Shown here in pieces: positions 16,981 to 26,942 of a stretch of 64,000 nucleotides of DNA. The position numbers and the translations under genes are program-made. Numbering within the stretch: the stretch's first letter is position 1; each line of letters begins with the position of its first letter. Under the pieces are notes generated by a model that worked only from the letters and a program-made list of their open reading frames with translations, was not told where the DNA came from and did no database searches. The DNA is from Martelella mediterranea (GTDB taxonomy: Bacteria > Pseudomonadota > Alphaproteobacteria > Rhizobiales > Rhizobiaceae). The stretch covers positions 62,001 to 126,000 of the forward strand of contig PVUG01000011.1 of assembly GCA_003001975.1 (NCBI GenBank). The letters are read 5' to 3'.

Positions 16981-17658
16981 GTGTCGGACGTCGCCTCTGC
17001 CGCCAAGATCGATTTGCGCGTCGGCGGATTCGAGCCGTTTTCGCTCTGCGACTGGCCGGACAGGATTGTTACCACGCTTTTCCTGCAGGGCTGCCCATGG
17101 CGCTGCCCCTATTGCCATAATCCTGGCCTGCTGGATGCCGCGGCGAAGACCGATTTCACCTTCGACGGCATTCTCGAATTTCTGGAGAGCCGCCGCGGGC
17201 TTCTTGATGGCGTCGTCTTTTCCGGCGGGGAACCGACCCTGCAGAAGGCATTGCTGCCGGCAATGAAGGCGGTGCGCGCCATGGGCTTCAAGGTGGGGCT
17301 GCATTCCGGCGGCGCCTATCCCGAACGCCTGCGCGAAGTGCTGCCGCTGACCGACTGGATCGGCTTCGACGTCAAGGCGCCGTCCTATGCCTATGACCGG
17401 ATGACGGGAACGCCGAAAAGTGCTGCCCGTGCGTTTGAAAGCCTCCGCCATGTGCTTGAAAGCGGTGTCGACTATCAGATCCGCACCACTGTGCATAAGG
17501 GGCTGATGGATGACGCAGACCTTGAAGCGCTCCGCAAGGAACTTGCCGGTTACGGCATTTCCGGCCACAAGATCCAGACCTTCCGCACCACCGGCGTCGA
17601 TATGAGCCGGATGGACAAGGCGCTGAAGGAGCATAAAAACGCGCTGGCCGCCGGCTGA
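16981..17658 (+). CDS. nrdG: Anaerobic ribonucleotide reductase activating protein, radical SAM
   Basis: NrdG cleaves S-adenosylmethionine to place the radical on the NrdD glycine. The roughly 225-residue product has the radical-SAM motif CPWRCPYC (about 37-44), the FSGGEPTLQ segment and a GFKVGLHSGG strand. It is the longer NrdG2-type form. I chose GTG 16981, preceded by GAAGGAA. The frame is open much further upstream, but that part is translated palindromic repeat, not protein. It should act on the separately encoded glycyl-radical polypeptide 170 nt upstream. Confidence 0.88.
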   Translation: MSDVASAAKIDLRVGGFEPFSLCDWPDRIVTTLFLQGCPWRCPYCHNPGLLDAAAKTDFTFDGILEFLESRRGLLDGVVFSGGEPTLQKALLPAMKAVRAMGFKVGLHSGGAYPERLREVLPLTDWIGFDVKAPSYAYDRMTGTPKSAARAFESLRHVLESGVDYQIRTTVHKGLMDDADLEALRKELAGYGISGHKIQTFRTTGVDMSRMDKALKEHKNALAAG

Positions 17659-17821
17659 ACCGGCAGGCCATCGGCAGCAAAAGCCGGTTCCGGACCCATT
17701 TTCGCCTTGTTCTGACACAATACTCGAAAACAGGCGGAAGAACTTGAAGCCGAAACAGTTCATTTCCATATAGTCTCTGTCGGCAGGCCTTACTGCCGTA
17801 ACAAAGCGAGGAAAACTTGAG

Positions 17822-18253
17822 ATGAACGAGACCGCATTGCTGCGTCCGGCGTGGACGCCACTTACGATCGCCCTGATGGTGATCGGCTTTGTCGTCTTCT
17901 GGCCGCTCGGCCTTGTCATGCTTGCATACATCATCTGGGGCGACCGGCTGAATATGACGAAGGACGAATGGAAGCATTCGGCCAAACGGGCCTTCGGCTC
18001 CTGCAAGCGCAACATGCGCAATGCGGATTCCACCATGCATTCGACCGGCAATGCCGCTTTCGATGAATGGCGCCGCAGCGAAATGGAGCGGATCGAGGCA
18101 GAGCGCCGCAAGCTCGACGAGATGCGCGCCGAATTCGACCGCTACACCGATGAACTGCGCAAGGCGCGCGACCGCGAGGAATTCGAGCGGTTCATGCGCG
18201 AGCGTGGCGGCAATTTCAATGCTTCCGGGCAGAACCCTGCGCCCGAAGCATAA
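17822..18253 (+). CDS. DUF2852 membrane-anchored coiled-coil protein
   Basis: The 143-residue product has one or two N-terminal membrane segments (about 15-40, LTIALMVIGFVVFWPLGLVMLAYIIW), then a charged helical region rich in Glu and Arg (about 80-125) that should form a coiled coil. This matches the DUF2852 family, which is largely confined to alphaproteobacteria; its function is unknown. GAGGAAAA precedes the ATG. A hairpin with a T-run follows, so it is probably a single-gene transcript. Confidence 0.8.
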   Translation: MNETALLRPAWTPLTIALMVIGFVVFWPLGLVMLAYIIWGDRLNMTKDEWKHSAKRAFGSCKRNMRNADSTMHSTGNAAFDEWRRSEMERIEAERRKLDEMRAEFDRYTDELRKARDREEFERFMRERGGNFNASGQNPAPEA

Positions 18254-18276
18254 GACTGAATGACCTTCTGACTTTC

Positions 18277-18314
18277 CGGCATTGCCCTTTCCCCCAGGGC
18301 GGTGCCGTTTTTTT
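18277..18314 (+). terminator. Terminator after the DUF2852 gene
   Basis: CGGCATTGCCCT pairs with AGGGCGGTGCCG (12 bp including two G-T pairs) around a 7-nt loop, followed by seven T residues. Confidence 0.9.
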
Positions 18315-18386
18315 GTGCCCGCTTCTGGTGCGCGGAGAAGAAAAGCGCTACCCCTTGCCGGAACCCTAGAGAAAATGAGCTGATAC

Positions 18387-19124
18387 GTGGAAAAACGCGC
18401 AAAACCCACGACCATCGATCTCGGCGGCAAAGTGCTGCCGCTCAACCTGAAGACCAATGCGCGCGCGCGGCGGATGACGCTGAAGATCGAACCCGGCGGC
18501 CACGCCGTCAGCCTCACCGTTCCCCCCGGCCTCGCCCGCCATGAAGTCGACGGTTTTCTGCGCCGCCATCATGACTGGCTGCTGGAGCGCATGGCGCGGT
18601 TCGAGGGTCGCGATACCCATGTCTGCGACGGCGGCTCGGTTTCAATCTTCGGCATTGCCCACACCATCCGCCACAGCGGCAATCTGCGCGGGCTGACCAC
18701 GATCCATGACGAAGGTGACGGCAAGGTTTTGCGCGTCTCCGGCCCGGCCGAAAGCATTGGCCGCCGGGTCGCCGATTTCCTGAAGAAGGAAGCCCGGCGC
18801 GAAATCACCGAACGGGTGAAAGTGCATGCGGCGGCCAGCGGAAGGTCCTATGCGGCGATTTCGTTCAAGGATACCCGCTCGCGCTGGGGTTCGTGCTCGT
18901 CGGCCGGCAACCTCAACTTTTCCTGGCGGATCGCCATGGCACCCCTGTTCGTGGTCGATTATCTGGCGGCCCACGAGGTTGCCCATCTTTCCGAAATGAA
19001 CCACGGGCCGCGCTTCTGGGCATTGTGCGAAAAGCTCTGCCCGCAAACGCCGCAAGCGCGGCAATGGCTGAAAAACGAAGGCTCCTTCCTGCATGCGGTG
19101 CGTTTCGAGGCGCCCCTTGCCTGA
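18387..19124 (+). CDS. YgjP-type M48 metallopeptidase domain protein
   Basis: The 245-residue product has the zinc-protease core HEVAHLSEMNH (HExxH plus third ligand spacing as in YgjP/DUF45) around residue 200, preceded by the family signature DTRSRWGSCSS and LNFSWRIAMAP. The start is GTG 18387, because the nearest upstream ATG runs into a stop after two codons. The substrate is unknown. The gene lies 43 nt before trpF in the same orientation, possibly as the first gene of that operon. Confidence 0.82.
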   Translation: MEKRAKPTTIDLGGKVLPLNLKTNARARRMTLKIEPGGHAVSLTVPPGLARHEVDGFLRRHHDWLLERMARFEGRDTHVCDGGSVSIFGIAHTIRHSGNLRGLTTIHDEGDGKVLRVSGPAESIGRRVADFLKKEARREITERVKVHAAASGRSYAAISFKDTRSRWGSCSSAGNLNFSWRIAMAPLFVVDYLAAHEVAHLSEMNHGPRFWALCEKLCPQTPQARQWLKNEGSFLHAVRFEAPLA

Positions 19125-19167
19125 TCAAGCCTTCGCAGTCCGCCCCTGTTTGTGATAGAAAAGCGTC

Positions 19168-19830
19168 ATGAAAAGACCCGAAATCAAGATCTGCGGTATC
19201 AGTACCAGACAAACGCTCGACCACGTGATTGCCCGGGGCGCCAGCCATGTCGGCTTCATCTTCTTCGAGAAGAGCCCGCGCCATGTGGACGTCGATGTTG
19301 CCGCCGACCTGATCGACCATGTGCGCGGCCGGGCGAAAACCGTGGCCGTGAGCGTCAATGCCGATAACGAGCTGCTCGAGGAAATCGTCTATGGCGCGAA
19401 ACCCGACATGCTGCAGCTGCACGGCAAGGAAAGCCCCGACCGGGTGGTCACCGTCAAGGCGCTTTACGGACTGCCGGTGATCAAGGCATTTTCGATCCGC
19501 ACGCCGGAAGACCTTTCCTTTGCCCGCGAATATGAAGATGTTGCCGACCGCATTCTGTTCGACGCAAAGCCACCGGAAAATGCCGAACTGCCCGGCGGAA
19601 ACGGCGTTGCCTTCGATTGGCGCTTGCTTGCCGGCTATCAGGCGACTATCCCTTGGTTTCTGTCCGGGGGCCTGAACGCGGATAATGCGGGGACCGCGCT
19701 CAATGACATCCACGCGCCGGGCCTTGACGTATCATCCGGTGTGGAAAGCGCGCCGGGCATAAAGGATCCGGCCCGGATCGATGCCTTTTTTGATGCCGTC
19801 GACAAGGCGCGGATGCGCCAGACGGCCTGA
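19168..19830 (+). CDS. trpF: Phosphoribosylanthranilate isomerase TrpF
   Basis: TrpF catalyses the Amadori isomerisation in tryptophan synthesis. The 220-residue TIM barrel begins KICGIS, with the catalytic Cys near residue 8, and carries the phosphate-binding [10 protein letters not shown] and [15 protein letters not shown] segments near the C-terminus. Its stop overlaps an upstream ATG of trpB by one nucleotide. It opens the trpF-trpB-x-y-trpA-accD-folC cluster, a rhizobial arrangement apart from the two inserted genes. Confidence 0.94.
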   Translation: MKRPEIKICGISTRQTLDHVIARGASHVGFIFFEKSPRHVDVDVAADLIDHVRGRAKTVAVSVNADNELLEEIVYGAKPDMLQLHGKESPDRVVTVKALYGLPVIKAFSIRTPEDLSFAREYEDVADRILFDAKPPENAELPGGNGVAFDWRLLAGYQATIPWFLSGGLNADNAGTALNDIHAPGLDVSSGVESAPGIKDPARIDAFFDAVDKARMRQTA

Positions 19831-19841
19831 TGGAGACTGAC

Positions 19842-21062
19842 GTGAACGAGACGCCAAAACCAAACTCCTTCAAATCCGGCCCCGACGAAAGCGGCCTGTT
19901 CGGCATTTTCGGCGGACGCTTCGTGGCCGAAACGCTGATGCCGCTGATCCTCGACCTTCAGGCGGAATGGGACAGGGCCAAGACCGATCCGGCCTTCAAG
20001 GCGGAACTGACGTCGCTGGGCAAGCACTATACCGGCCGCCCGAGCCCGCTTTATTACGCCGAACGGCTCAGCGAACATCTCGGCGGCGCGAAGATCTATT
20101 TCAAGCGCGAGGAGCTGAACCACACCGGCTCGCACAAGATCAACAATTGCCTCGGCCAGATCCTGCTGGCCAAGCGCATGGGCAAGACCCGGATCATCGC
20201 CGAAACCGGCGCCGGCCAGCACGGCGTGGCATCGGCCACCGTGGCCGCCCGCTTCGGCCTGCCCTGTGTGGTCTATATGGGCGCGACCGATGTCGAGCGG
20301 CAGGCGCCCAATGTGTTCCGCATGAAGCTCCTCGGCGCCGAGGTGAAGCCGGTGACGGCCGGCCACGGCACGCTGAAGGATGCCATGAACGAAGCGCTGC
20401 GCGACTGGGTTACCAATGTCGACGACACCTATTACCTGATCGGCACGGCTGCGGGCCCGCATCCCTATCCGGAAATGGTGCGCGATTTTCAGGCCGTGAT
20501 CGGCACTGAAGCGAAAGAGCAGATCCTGGAAGCCGAAGGGCGGCTGCCCGATCTGGTGATTGCGGCCGTCGGCGGCGGCTCGAATGCCATCGGCATTTTC
20601 CATCCCTTCCTCGACGATCAGGATGTGAAGATCGTCGGCGTGGAAGCGGGCGGGCGCGGGCTTGACGGCGAGGAGCATTGCGCCTCGCTGACGGCGGGCG
20701 CACCGGGCGTGCTGCACGGCAACCGCACCTATCTGCTGCAGGATGGTGACGGCCAGATCAAGGAAGGCCATTCGGTCTCCGCCGGGCTCGATTATCCGGG
20801 CATCGGGCCGGAGCATTCCTGGCTCAACGACATCGGCCGCGTCGACTATGTGCCGATCCTCGACACCGAGGCGCTGGAAGCCTTCCAGCTGATGACCCGG
20901 CTCGAGGGCATCATTCCAGCCCTTGAAGCCAGCCATGCGATTGCCGAAATCATCAAGCGCGCGCCGAAAATGGGCAAGGACGAGATCATCCTCGCCAATC
21001 TTTCCGGCCGCGGCGACAAGGATGTGCACACGGTCGGCAAGATTCTCGGCATGGAGATGTAA
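19842..21062 (+). CDS. trpB: Tryptophan synthase beta chain TrpB
   Basis: TrpB condenses indole with serine using PLP. The 406-residue product has the PLP lysine Lys99 in HTGSHKIN, the ETGAGQHG loop, and GGGSNAIG binding the cofactor phosphate. I prefer GTG 19842, which has GGAG 6 nt upstream and gives the standard rhizobial start [12 protein letters not shown] 19830 would add four residues. Coupling with trpF is tight. The alpha subunit gene is not adjacent as usual but follows two small unknown genes. Confidence 0.94.
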   Translation: MNETPKPNSFKSGPDESGLFGIFGGRFVAETLMPLILDLQAEWDRAKTDPAFKAELTSLGKHYTGRPSPLYYAERLSEHLGGAKIYFKREELNHTGSHKINNCLGQILLAKRMGKTRIIAETGAGQHGVASATVAARFGLPCVVYMGATDVERQAPNVFRMKLLGAEVKPVTAGHGTLKDAMNEALRDWVTNVDDTYYLIGTAAGPHPYPEMVRDFQAVIGTEAKEQILEAEGRLPDLVIAAVGGGSNAIGIFHPFLDDQDVKIVGVEAGGRGLDGEEHCASLTAGAPGVLHGNRTYLLQDGDGQIKEGHSVSAGLDYPGIGPEHSWLNDIGRVDYVPILDTEALEAFQLMTRLEGIIPALEASHAIAEIIKRAPKMGKDEIILANLSGRGDKDVHTVGKILGMEM

Positions 21063-21067
21063 GGTCC

Positions 21068-21352
21068 ATGACGACGGGTTCGCGCGCGGAGACCATTGAG
21101 GAGATGTCGGAACTGGCGGAAGCCCTTTTCGACATTATCGAGGAGGAGAATGCGGACGTGCCGGATATCCGCCACGCCGTGGTGGAAGCACTGGCGCACC
21201 AGAACCTCTACAATATCGAGATGGCGGCGGCCCTTTCGGCGCTTTCGGAGGGGCGGCGACCCGAGGCCGAGCTGGACAGTCTCGTTTTGAACATGAAGGC
21301 CGTTCACAAATCTCTGGTGAAGGCGATTTCGGCCTGGAATGAAGCGGAATAG
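21068..21352 (+). CDS. Unknown 94-residue acidic helical protein within the trp operon
   Basis: I do not recognise this protein. It begins 5 nt after trpB, is acidic and predicted mostly helical, with segments EEMSELAEALFDIIEEENAD and VVEALAHQNLYNIEMAAALS. It has no signal peptide, membrane segment, Cys motif or known domain. AGATGTAAGG lies just upstream. Codon use and GC content resemble the neighbouring genes, so there is no sign of recent transfer. Position alone suggests co-expression with tryptophan synthase. Confidence 0.65.
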   Translation: MTTGSRAETIEEMSELAEALFDIIEEENADVPDIRHAVVEALAHQNLYNIEMAAALSALSEGRRPEAELDSLVLNMKAVHKSLVKAISAWNEAE

Positions 21353-21393
21353 GCGCCGCTTTTCATCCGGCCGCAAATCATGAAAGGGAGGCC

Positions 21394-21855
21394 ATGACAT
21401 CGGAAAGGCTTTCAGAACGTTACGCGCCGAGAGCGGCCGGGTTTCTCCGGACGGTTTCCGCAGATGGCGGCGTGATCAAGCTGAACGGCATTTCGACGTC
21501 ACCGGATCTCGACTTTACCGATGCCGAGACGGATGCAGCAGCAGCGGTTCTCGAGCAGTCGACGCTCGGCAAGCCGCATCTGAAGGTCGGCTTTGCCGTT
21601 CTGCATCGCGGCGAGGAAGCCTTGTGGCTGCTGCTTCACTGGTGGCTTGACGGCGGTATTGCCTCGCATGCCATGTGGCGGGCCGGTCTTCGGACGGCGC
21701 GGCCAGAGTTTTCACCGGTTCCGGCAGGGGTTCTGGCCTGCGTCTGGGAACTGGGCGTTATTGATTTCGAGCGGCGGGCGTTTATGGATACAGCCCTGTC
21801 CGGCGCGCCGCTTGCCGACTATCTCGCATCGAGGATGCCACGGAGTACAGTATGA
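21394..21855 (+). CDS. Unknown 153-residue protein coupled to trpA
   Basis: I do not recognise a domain. The protein has a Trp-rich middle ([22 protein letters not shown], about 74-95) and a C-terminal [19 protein letters not shown] segment. A good ribosome site AAAGGGAGG precedes ATG 21394. The stop overlaps the trpA start by 4 nt (ATGA), which implies translational coupling. There is no signal peptide or clear membrane helix. The HWW and HAMW residues could line a binding site, but that is speculation. Confidence 0.75.
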   Translation: MTSERLSERYAPRAAGFLRTVSADGGVIKLNGISTSPDLDFTDAETDAAAAVLEQSTLGKPHLKVGFAVLHRGEEALWLLLHWWLDGGIASHAMWRAGLRTARPEFSPVPAGVLACVWELGVIDFERRAFMDTALSGAPLADYLASRMPRSTV

Positions 21856-22691
21856 CCGAACGCATGGAAAAACGCTTTGCAGCCCTGAAGGCCGAGGGCC
21901 GGCCGGCGCTGATCACCTATTTCATGGGTGGCGATCCCGATTTCGACACCTCGCTTGAGATCATGAAGGCACTGCCGAAGGCGGGCGCCGACGTGATCGA
22001 ACTCGGCATGCCGTTTTCCGACCCGATGGCCGACGGACCGGCCATCCAGATGGCGGGTCTCAGGGCGCTGAAAGGCGGCCAGACGCTGGAAAAGACGCTG
22101 GAACTGGCCCGTCGTTTTCGCAAAGAGGACGCCGATACGCCGATCGTGATGATGGGTTATTACAATCCGATCTACATCTACGGCGTCGAGCGCTTTGTGG
22201 ACACCGCCCTTGAGGCCGGGATCGACGGGCTGATCATCGTCGACCTGCCGCCGGAAATGGACAACGAGCTGTGCATTCCCGCACTCGAAAAGGGCCTCAA
22301 CTTCATCCGTCTGGCTACCCCGACGACCGATGAGAAGCGACTGCCGGCGGTCCTGCAGAATACGTCCGGTTTCGTCTATTACGTGTCGATGAACGGCATT
22401 ACCGGCTCGGCGCTGCCCGACCCGTCGAAGGTGGGTGAAGCCGTTTCGCGCATCAAGGCGCATACCGATCTTCCCGTCTGCGTCGGCTTCGGCGTGAAGA
22501 CGGCCGAACATGCCCGCCTGATCGGTGCGGCGGCCGATGGCGTCGTGGTCGGCACGGCAGTGGTCAACCAGATCGCCGGCAGTCTCGATGGTAACGGCAA
22601 GGGCGGCAAGGACACGGTTGACGCGGTTTCGACCTTCGTGCGCGGGCTTTCAAGCGGCGTACGGGACGCCCGCCTTGCGGCGGCGGAGTAA
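21852..22691 (+). CDS. trpA: Tryptophan synthase alpha chain TrpA
   Basis: TrpA cleaves indole-3-glycerol phosphate and passes indole to TrpB. The 279-residue TIM barrel has catalytic Glu50 in ELGMPFSDP and Asp61 in ADGPAIQ, and phosphate-binding loops GFGVKT and GVVVGTAVV. It overlaps the preceding unknown gene by 4 nt and precedes accD by about 40 nt. The length is normal. Confidence 0.95.
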   Translation: MTERMEKRFAALKAEGRPALITYFMGGDPDFDTSLEIMKALPKAGADVIELGMPFSDPMADGPAIQMAGLRALKGGQTLEKTLELARRFRKEDADTPIVMMGYYNPIYIYGVERFVDTALEAGIDGLIIVDLPPEMDNELCIPALEKGLNFIRLATPTTDEKRLPAVLQNTSGFVYYVSMNGITGSALPDPSKVGEAVSRIKAHTDLPVCVGFGVKTAEHARLIGAAADGVVVGTAVVNQIAGSLDGNGKGGKDTVDAVSTFVRGLSSGVRDARLAAAE

Positions 22692-22733
22692 ATCTGGCAA
22701 ACCGCAGGCAAAGCTATTCAGGAGGTTCATTTG

Positions 22734-23690
22734 GTGAACTGGATAACCAATTATGTGCGGCCGCGGATCAATTCCATGTTCGGCCGGCGCGAAGTGCCCG
22801 AGAATTTGTGGATCAAGTGCCCCGAAACCGGCGCGATGGTGTTTCACACCGATCTGGAAGAAAACAAATGGGTCATTCCCTCGTCCGGCTATCACATGAA
22901 GATGCCGGCGCGCGCGCGACTGATTGACCTGTTCGACAACGGCCAGTTCGAGGACCTGCCGCAGCCGAAGGTGGCGCAGGACCCGCTGAAGTTTCGCGAC
23001 TCCAAGAAATACGCCGACCGTCTGAAGGAAAACCGCACCAAGACCGGGCAGGACGACACGATCGTCGCCGGTGTCGGCACGCTTGAGGGCCTCAAGCTGG
23101 TGGCCGTGGTTCATGAATTCAAGTTTCTCGGCGGCTCGCTGGGCATGGCCGCAGGCGAGGCGATCATTCAGGCTTTCGAGCGGGCGCTCAAGGAAAACTG
23201 CCCGCTGGTGATCTTCCCGGCTTCCGGCGGCGCGCGCATGCAGGAAGGCGTGTTGTCGCTGATGCAGATGCCGCGCGTGACCGTGATGGTCGAGATGATG
23301 CGCGAGGCGGGCCTGCCCTATATCGTCGTTCTGACCAACCCGACGACCGGCGGGGTTTCGGCCTCCTATGCGATGCTGGGCGATCTGCACATCTCCGAGC
23401 CGGGCGCCGAGATCGGCTTTGCCGGCCGCCGCGTGATCGAGCAAACCATTCGCGAACAGCTGCCCGACGGCTTCCAGACCGCGGAATACCTGCTGGATCA
23501 CGGCATGATCGACATGGTCGTCAGGCGCCACGACATTCCCGAAACGCTGGCGCGCGTGCTGAAGATCATGACCGGCGCGCCGCCGACGGCAAATGCCATG
23601 CTGGAACCGCCGAAACCTCACGATGCCATCGCCGACGAGACACCGCACGAAAAGATCGAGAGCGATCAGGCGCCGGCCCAGCAGAGCTGA
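22734..23690 (+). CDS. accD: Acetyl-CoA carboxylase carboxyltransferase beta subunit AccD
   Basis: AccD with AccA transfers the carboxyl group from biotin to acetyl-CoA in fatty acid synthesis. The 318-residue protein keeps the crotonase-fold core, for example [12 protein letters not shown] and [18 protein letters not shown]. The N-terminal zinc-ribbon region, four-Cys in E. coli, retains only one Cys (WIKCPETG), while the rest of the segment is conserved in outline. The start is GTG 22734, with GGAGG 8 nt upstream, giving the standard NWITNYVRP. The C-terminus is a charged tail. Confidence 0.94.
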   Translation: MNWITNYVRPRINSMFGRREVPENLWIKCPETGAMVFHTDLEENKWVIPSSGYHMKMPARARLIDLFDNGQFEDLPQPKVAQDPLKFRDSKKYADRLKENRTKTGQDDTIVAGVGTLEGLKLVAVVHEFKFLGGSLGMAAGEAIIQAFERALKENCPLVIFPASGGARMQEGVLSLMQMPRVTVMVEMMREAGLPYIVVLTNPTTGGVSASYAMLGDLHISEPGAEIGFAGRRVIEQTIREQLPDGFQTAEYLLDHGMIDMVVRRHDIPETLARVLKIMTGAPPTANAMLEPPKPHDAIADETPHEKIESDQAPAQQS

Positions 23691-23818
23691 GGCCGTTCAG
23701 GCCCCGGGCAGCACCGGTCCCGACAGCAATTTCCGGGTGGCGACAGGCTGCCCGGAAACAAAAAGATGAAGCAGGGCGCGGCCGATAAAGGCCCGGCGCT
23801 CCGGAAATCGGACCCATC

Positions 23819-25162
23819 ATGGACAACCATTCCCTCGGCGCGGCCGAGCGCGTGATCGATCACCTGATGCAATTGCATCCCAAGGGGTTCGATCTGTCGC
23901 TCGACCGGATCCGGAACCTTCTTGAAAAGCTCGGCAACCCGCATCTGGCGCTGCCGCCGGTGATCCATATTGCCGGGACAAACGGCAAGGGGTCGGCAAG
24001 CGCCTTCAGCCGCGCCTTGCTGGAAGCTGCCGGGCTTTCGGTTCATGTCCATTCCTCGCCGCATCTGGTGCGCTGGCACGAACGTTTCCGCATTGGCGGC
24101 CCCGGCGGCGCCAGCGGCTATGTCGACGACACGCTGCTGGCCGAGACGCTGAAGCGCGTGGAAGCAGCCAATGCCGGTGCGACGGCTACGGTGTTCGAGC
24201 TGCTGACGGCAACGACCTTTGTGCTGTTTGCGGAAATTCCCGCCGACGTCGTTATTCTGGAAGTCGGCCTTGGCGGCCGTTTCGACGCCACCAACATCAT
24301 CGACAAGCCCGCCGTCAGCGTGATCATGCCGATCTCGCTCGACCATCAGGCCTATCTCGGCGACCGCGTCGAGCTGATTGCGGCTGAAAAGGCCGGGATC
24401 ATGAAACCGGGCGTGCCGGTCGTGATCGGCCAGCAGGAATATGAGGCTGCCGAAGAGGTGCTGATTGCCACGGCCGACAGGCTTGGCTGTCCGCTCCACC
24501 TCTACGGCCAGGATTACAGCGCCCATGAGGAGCACGGCCGTCTCGTCTATCAGGACGGCGACGGGCTGATGGACCTGCCGCTGCCCGCACTGCCCGGCCG
24601 CCACCAATATGCCAACGCGGCTGCTGCCATTTCGGCCGTCAAGGCCGCCGGTTTCGCGATTGACGAGAGCGCTGTCGAAACGGCAATGCGCAATGTGTTC
24701 TGGCCCGCCCGCCTGCAGCAGCTGACGGAAGGTGATCTGGTGACGGCAGCGCCCGAAGGCAGCGAAATCTGGTTGGATGGCGGGCACAATCCCGGCGCTG
24801 GCGAGGTGATTGCCGAAGCGCTGGCCGGCTTCGAGGAGCACGACCCGCGCCCGCTGTTCCTGATCATCGGGATGATCAACACCAAGGACCCGTTCGGCTT
24901 TTTCGAACATTTCGCCGGGCTTGCCAATTATGTCTATTGCGCGCCGATCAAGGGCACGGAAGCCTTCATCGACCCCGTGGCGCTGGCCTCTTCAGCCGCC
25001 GATGCCGGCCTTTCGGCCGAGCCGGTCTCCTCGATCGGCGAGGCGCTCGCCGCCATCTGCCTGCGCGCCCGCGTCGACCAGCCGCCGCCACGCATCCTGA
25101 TCGGCGGTTCGCTCTATTTCGCCGGCAATGCGCTCTTTGAAAACGGCACGCCGCCGCTTTGA
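23819..25162 (+). CDS. folC: Bifunctional folylpolyglutamate/dihydrofolate synthase FolC
   Basis: FolC adds glutamate to dihydropteroate and folates in the cytosol. The 447-residue Mur-ligase-type enzyme has the P-loop HIAGTNGKGS (about 49-58), SSPHLVRWHERF, LEVGLGGRFDATN and WLDGGHNPGA. It is the last gene of the trp-accD-folC cluster and is separated from accD by 128 nt of non-coding sequence. Downstream are a repeat pair and a terminator. Confidence 0.94.
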   Translation: MDNHSLGAAERVIDHLMQLHPKGFDLSLDRIRNLLEKLGNPHLALPPVIHIAGTNGKGSASAFSRALLEAAGLSVHVHSSPHLVRWHERFRIGGPGGASGYVDDTLLAETLKRVEAANAGATATVFELLTATTFVLFAEIPADVVILEVGLGGRFDATNIIDKPAVSVIMPISLDHQAYLGDRVELIAAEKAGIMKPGVPVVIGQQEYEAAEEVLIATADRLGCPLHLYGQDYSAHEEHGRLVYQDGDGLMDLPLPALPGRHQYANAAAAISAVKAAGFAIDESAVETAMRNVFWPARLQQLTEGDLVTAAPEGSEIWLDGGHNPGAGEVIAEALAGFEEHDPRPLFLIIGMINTKDPFGFFEHFAGLANYVYCAPIKGTEAFIDPVALASSAADAGLSAEPVSSIGEALAAICLRARVDQPPPRILIGGSLYFAGNALFENGTPPL

Positions 25163-25239
25163 GTTTGTAAATTTTCCGGTTTGGGAACGGATTTCCGAGA
25201 ACCAGGGCGTCCGTTTTGCCGGACTTTCCCCTGCTTTGG

Positions 25240-25333
25240 CGTCATCCCCAGGCTTGACCCGAGGATCCCTAGACATTTTCACGCGTAAGATGCCGACCGG
25301 GACTGGACCCTCGGGTCAAGCCCGAGGGTGACG
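25240..25333. repeat. Dispersed palindromic repeat pair after folC
   Basis: A left arm, CCCAGGCTTGACCCGAGG, and a right arm, CCTCGGGTCAAGCCCGAGG, lie in inverted orientation about 40 nt apart. They belong to the same family as the copies near 2.7, 16.85 and 34.75 kb. The gap 25163-25419 holds nothing else except the terminator at its end. Confidence 0.88.
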
Positions 25334-25377
25334 CGCGTGCATGGTGCTGAAGATCGAAAACCACGCCTCTTCATAGC

Positions 25378-25413
25378 GCCGCAGCGACGTGTTTCATCCG
25401 CTGCGGCCTTTTT
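25378..25413 (+). terminator. Terminator at the end of the folC transcript
   Basis: GCCGCAGC (25378-25385) pairs with GCTGCGGC (25400-25407), followed by CTTTTTT. The orientation fits rightward transcription from folC and it ends 7 nt before the ahcY stop codon. Confidence 0.8.
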
Positions 25414-25419
25414 TGTCGA

Positions 25420-26820
25420 TCAGTAACGATAATGTTCCGGCTTGAACGGGCCTTCCGGCGTCACGCCGATATAGGCGGCCTGTTCTTCCGACAGCACGGT
25501 CAGCCTGGCGCCGAGCTTGTCGAGATGCAGGCGGGCGACCTTCTCGTCGAGATGCTTGGGCAGGACGTGAACGGCGTTTTCGTATTTTTCGCGGTGCTGG
25601 AAGATTTCCATCTGCGCCAGCACCTGGTTGGTGAACGACGCCGACATCACGAAGGAGGGGTGGCCGGTGGCATTGCCGAGGTTGAGAAGGCGGCCTTCCG
25701 ACAGCAGGATCAGCCGCTTGCCGTCGGGAAACGCGATCATGTCGACCTGCGGCTTGATGTTGGTCCATTTGTAATTGCGCAGCGAATTGACCTGAATTTC
25801 GTTATCGAAATGGCCGATATTGCCGACAATCGCCATGTCCTTCATCTCGCGCATGTGCTCGAGGCGGATGATGTCCTTGTTGCCGGTGGTGGTAACGAAG
25901 ATATCGGCGGTCGAGACGACGTCTTCCAGCTGCACGACCTCGAAGCCGTCCATGGCGGCCTGAAGGGCACAGATCGGATCGGCTTCCGTCACCTTGACGC
26001 GCGCACCTGCGCCGGAAAGCGAGGCGGCCGAGCCCTTGCCGACATCGCCGTAACCGCAGACGACGGCGACCTTGCCGGCCATCATCACATCGGTGGCGCG
26101 GCGGATACCGTCGACGAGGGATTCCTTGCAGCCATACTTGTTGTCGAATTTCGACTTGGTGACAGAGTCGTTGACATTGATGGCCGGGAAGGGGAGCTGG
26201 CCGGCACGGGCAAGCTGGTAGAGCCGGTTGACGCCGGTGGTGGTTTCTTCCGTCACGCCCAGAAGCGCATCACGCTGCTTGGTGAAGAAGCCGGGTGTTT
26301 CGGCCATGCGCTTCTTGATCTGCGCAAACAACACTTCCTCTTCTTCCGAACCCGGCTTGGACAGCACATCCTCGCCGGCCTCGGCGCGCGCGCCGATCAG
26401 GATATACATGGTGGCGTCGCCGCCATCATCGAGGATCAGGTTCGACTGCCCGCCATCGTTCCACTGGAAGATCCGGTCGGTATAGGACCAGTATTCGGCA
26501 AGGCTTTCGCCCTTGACCGCAAAGACCGGTGTGCCGGTGGCGGCAATGGCGGCGGCGGCGTGATCCTGGGTGGAGAAGATGTTGCAGGACGCCCAGCGGA
26601 CATCGGCGCCCAGGACTTTCAGCGTCTCGATCAGAACGCCGGTCTGGATCGTCATGTGCAGCGAGCCGGAAATGCGCGCGCCCTTCAGCGGCTGGCTTTC
26701 ACCGAATTCCTCGCGCGCGGCCATCAGGCCCGGCATTTCGGTTTCGGCAATCTCCAGTTCCTTGCGGCCGTAATCGGCCAGCGCGATATCGGCAACGATG
26801 AAATCTTCTGTGGCGCTCAT
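25420..26820 (-). CDS. ahcY: Adenosylhomocysteinase AhcY
   Basis: AhcY hydrolyses S-adenosylhomocysteine to adenosine and homocysteine, keeping methylation reactions running. The 466-residue product has the NAD-binding loop [10 protein letters not shown], the substrate-binding segments [13 protein letters not shown] and [13 protein letters not shown] (with the active-site Lys), and the C-terminal KPEHYRY that reaches the neighbouring subunit. The reading starts at ATG 26820. A 134-nt upstream gap carries no gene; its far end holds a palindrome of SahR type. Confidence 0.96.
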   Translation of the reverse strand: MSATEDFIVADIALADYGRKELEIAETEMPGLMAAREEFGESQPLKGARISGSLHMTIQTGVLIETLKVLGADVRWASCNIFSTQDHAAAAIAATGTPVFAVKGESLAEYWSYTDRIFQWNDGGQSNLILDDGGDATMYILIGARAEAGEDVLSKPGSEEEEVLFAQIKKRMAETPGFFTKQRDALLGVTEETTTGVNRLYQLARAGQLPFPAINVNDSVTKSKFDNKYGCKESLVDGIRRATDVMMAGKVAVVCGYGDVGKGSAASLSGAGARVKVTEADPICALQAAMDGFEVVQLEDVVSTADIFVTTTGNKDIIRLEHMREMKDMAIVGNIGHFDNEIQVNSLRNYKWTNIKPQVDMIAFPDGKRLILLSEGRLLNLGNATGHPSFVMSASFTNQVLAQMEIFQHREKYENAVHVLPKHLDEKVARLHLDKLGARLTVLSEEQAAYIGVTPEGPFKPEHYRY

Positions 26821-26942
26821 TGAAAAACTCCCGAGGCAAAAAATGGGTGCGGCAGATCGCGGCCGGCACTGTCAGGCGGGCAACACGCTGCATTCGGTTT
26901 GCTTCGTTAGTAACAGCCTTGGGCGTCGCTGACAAGAAAGAC

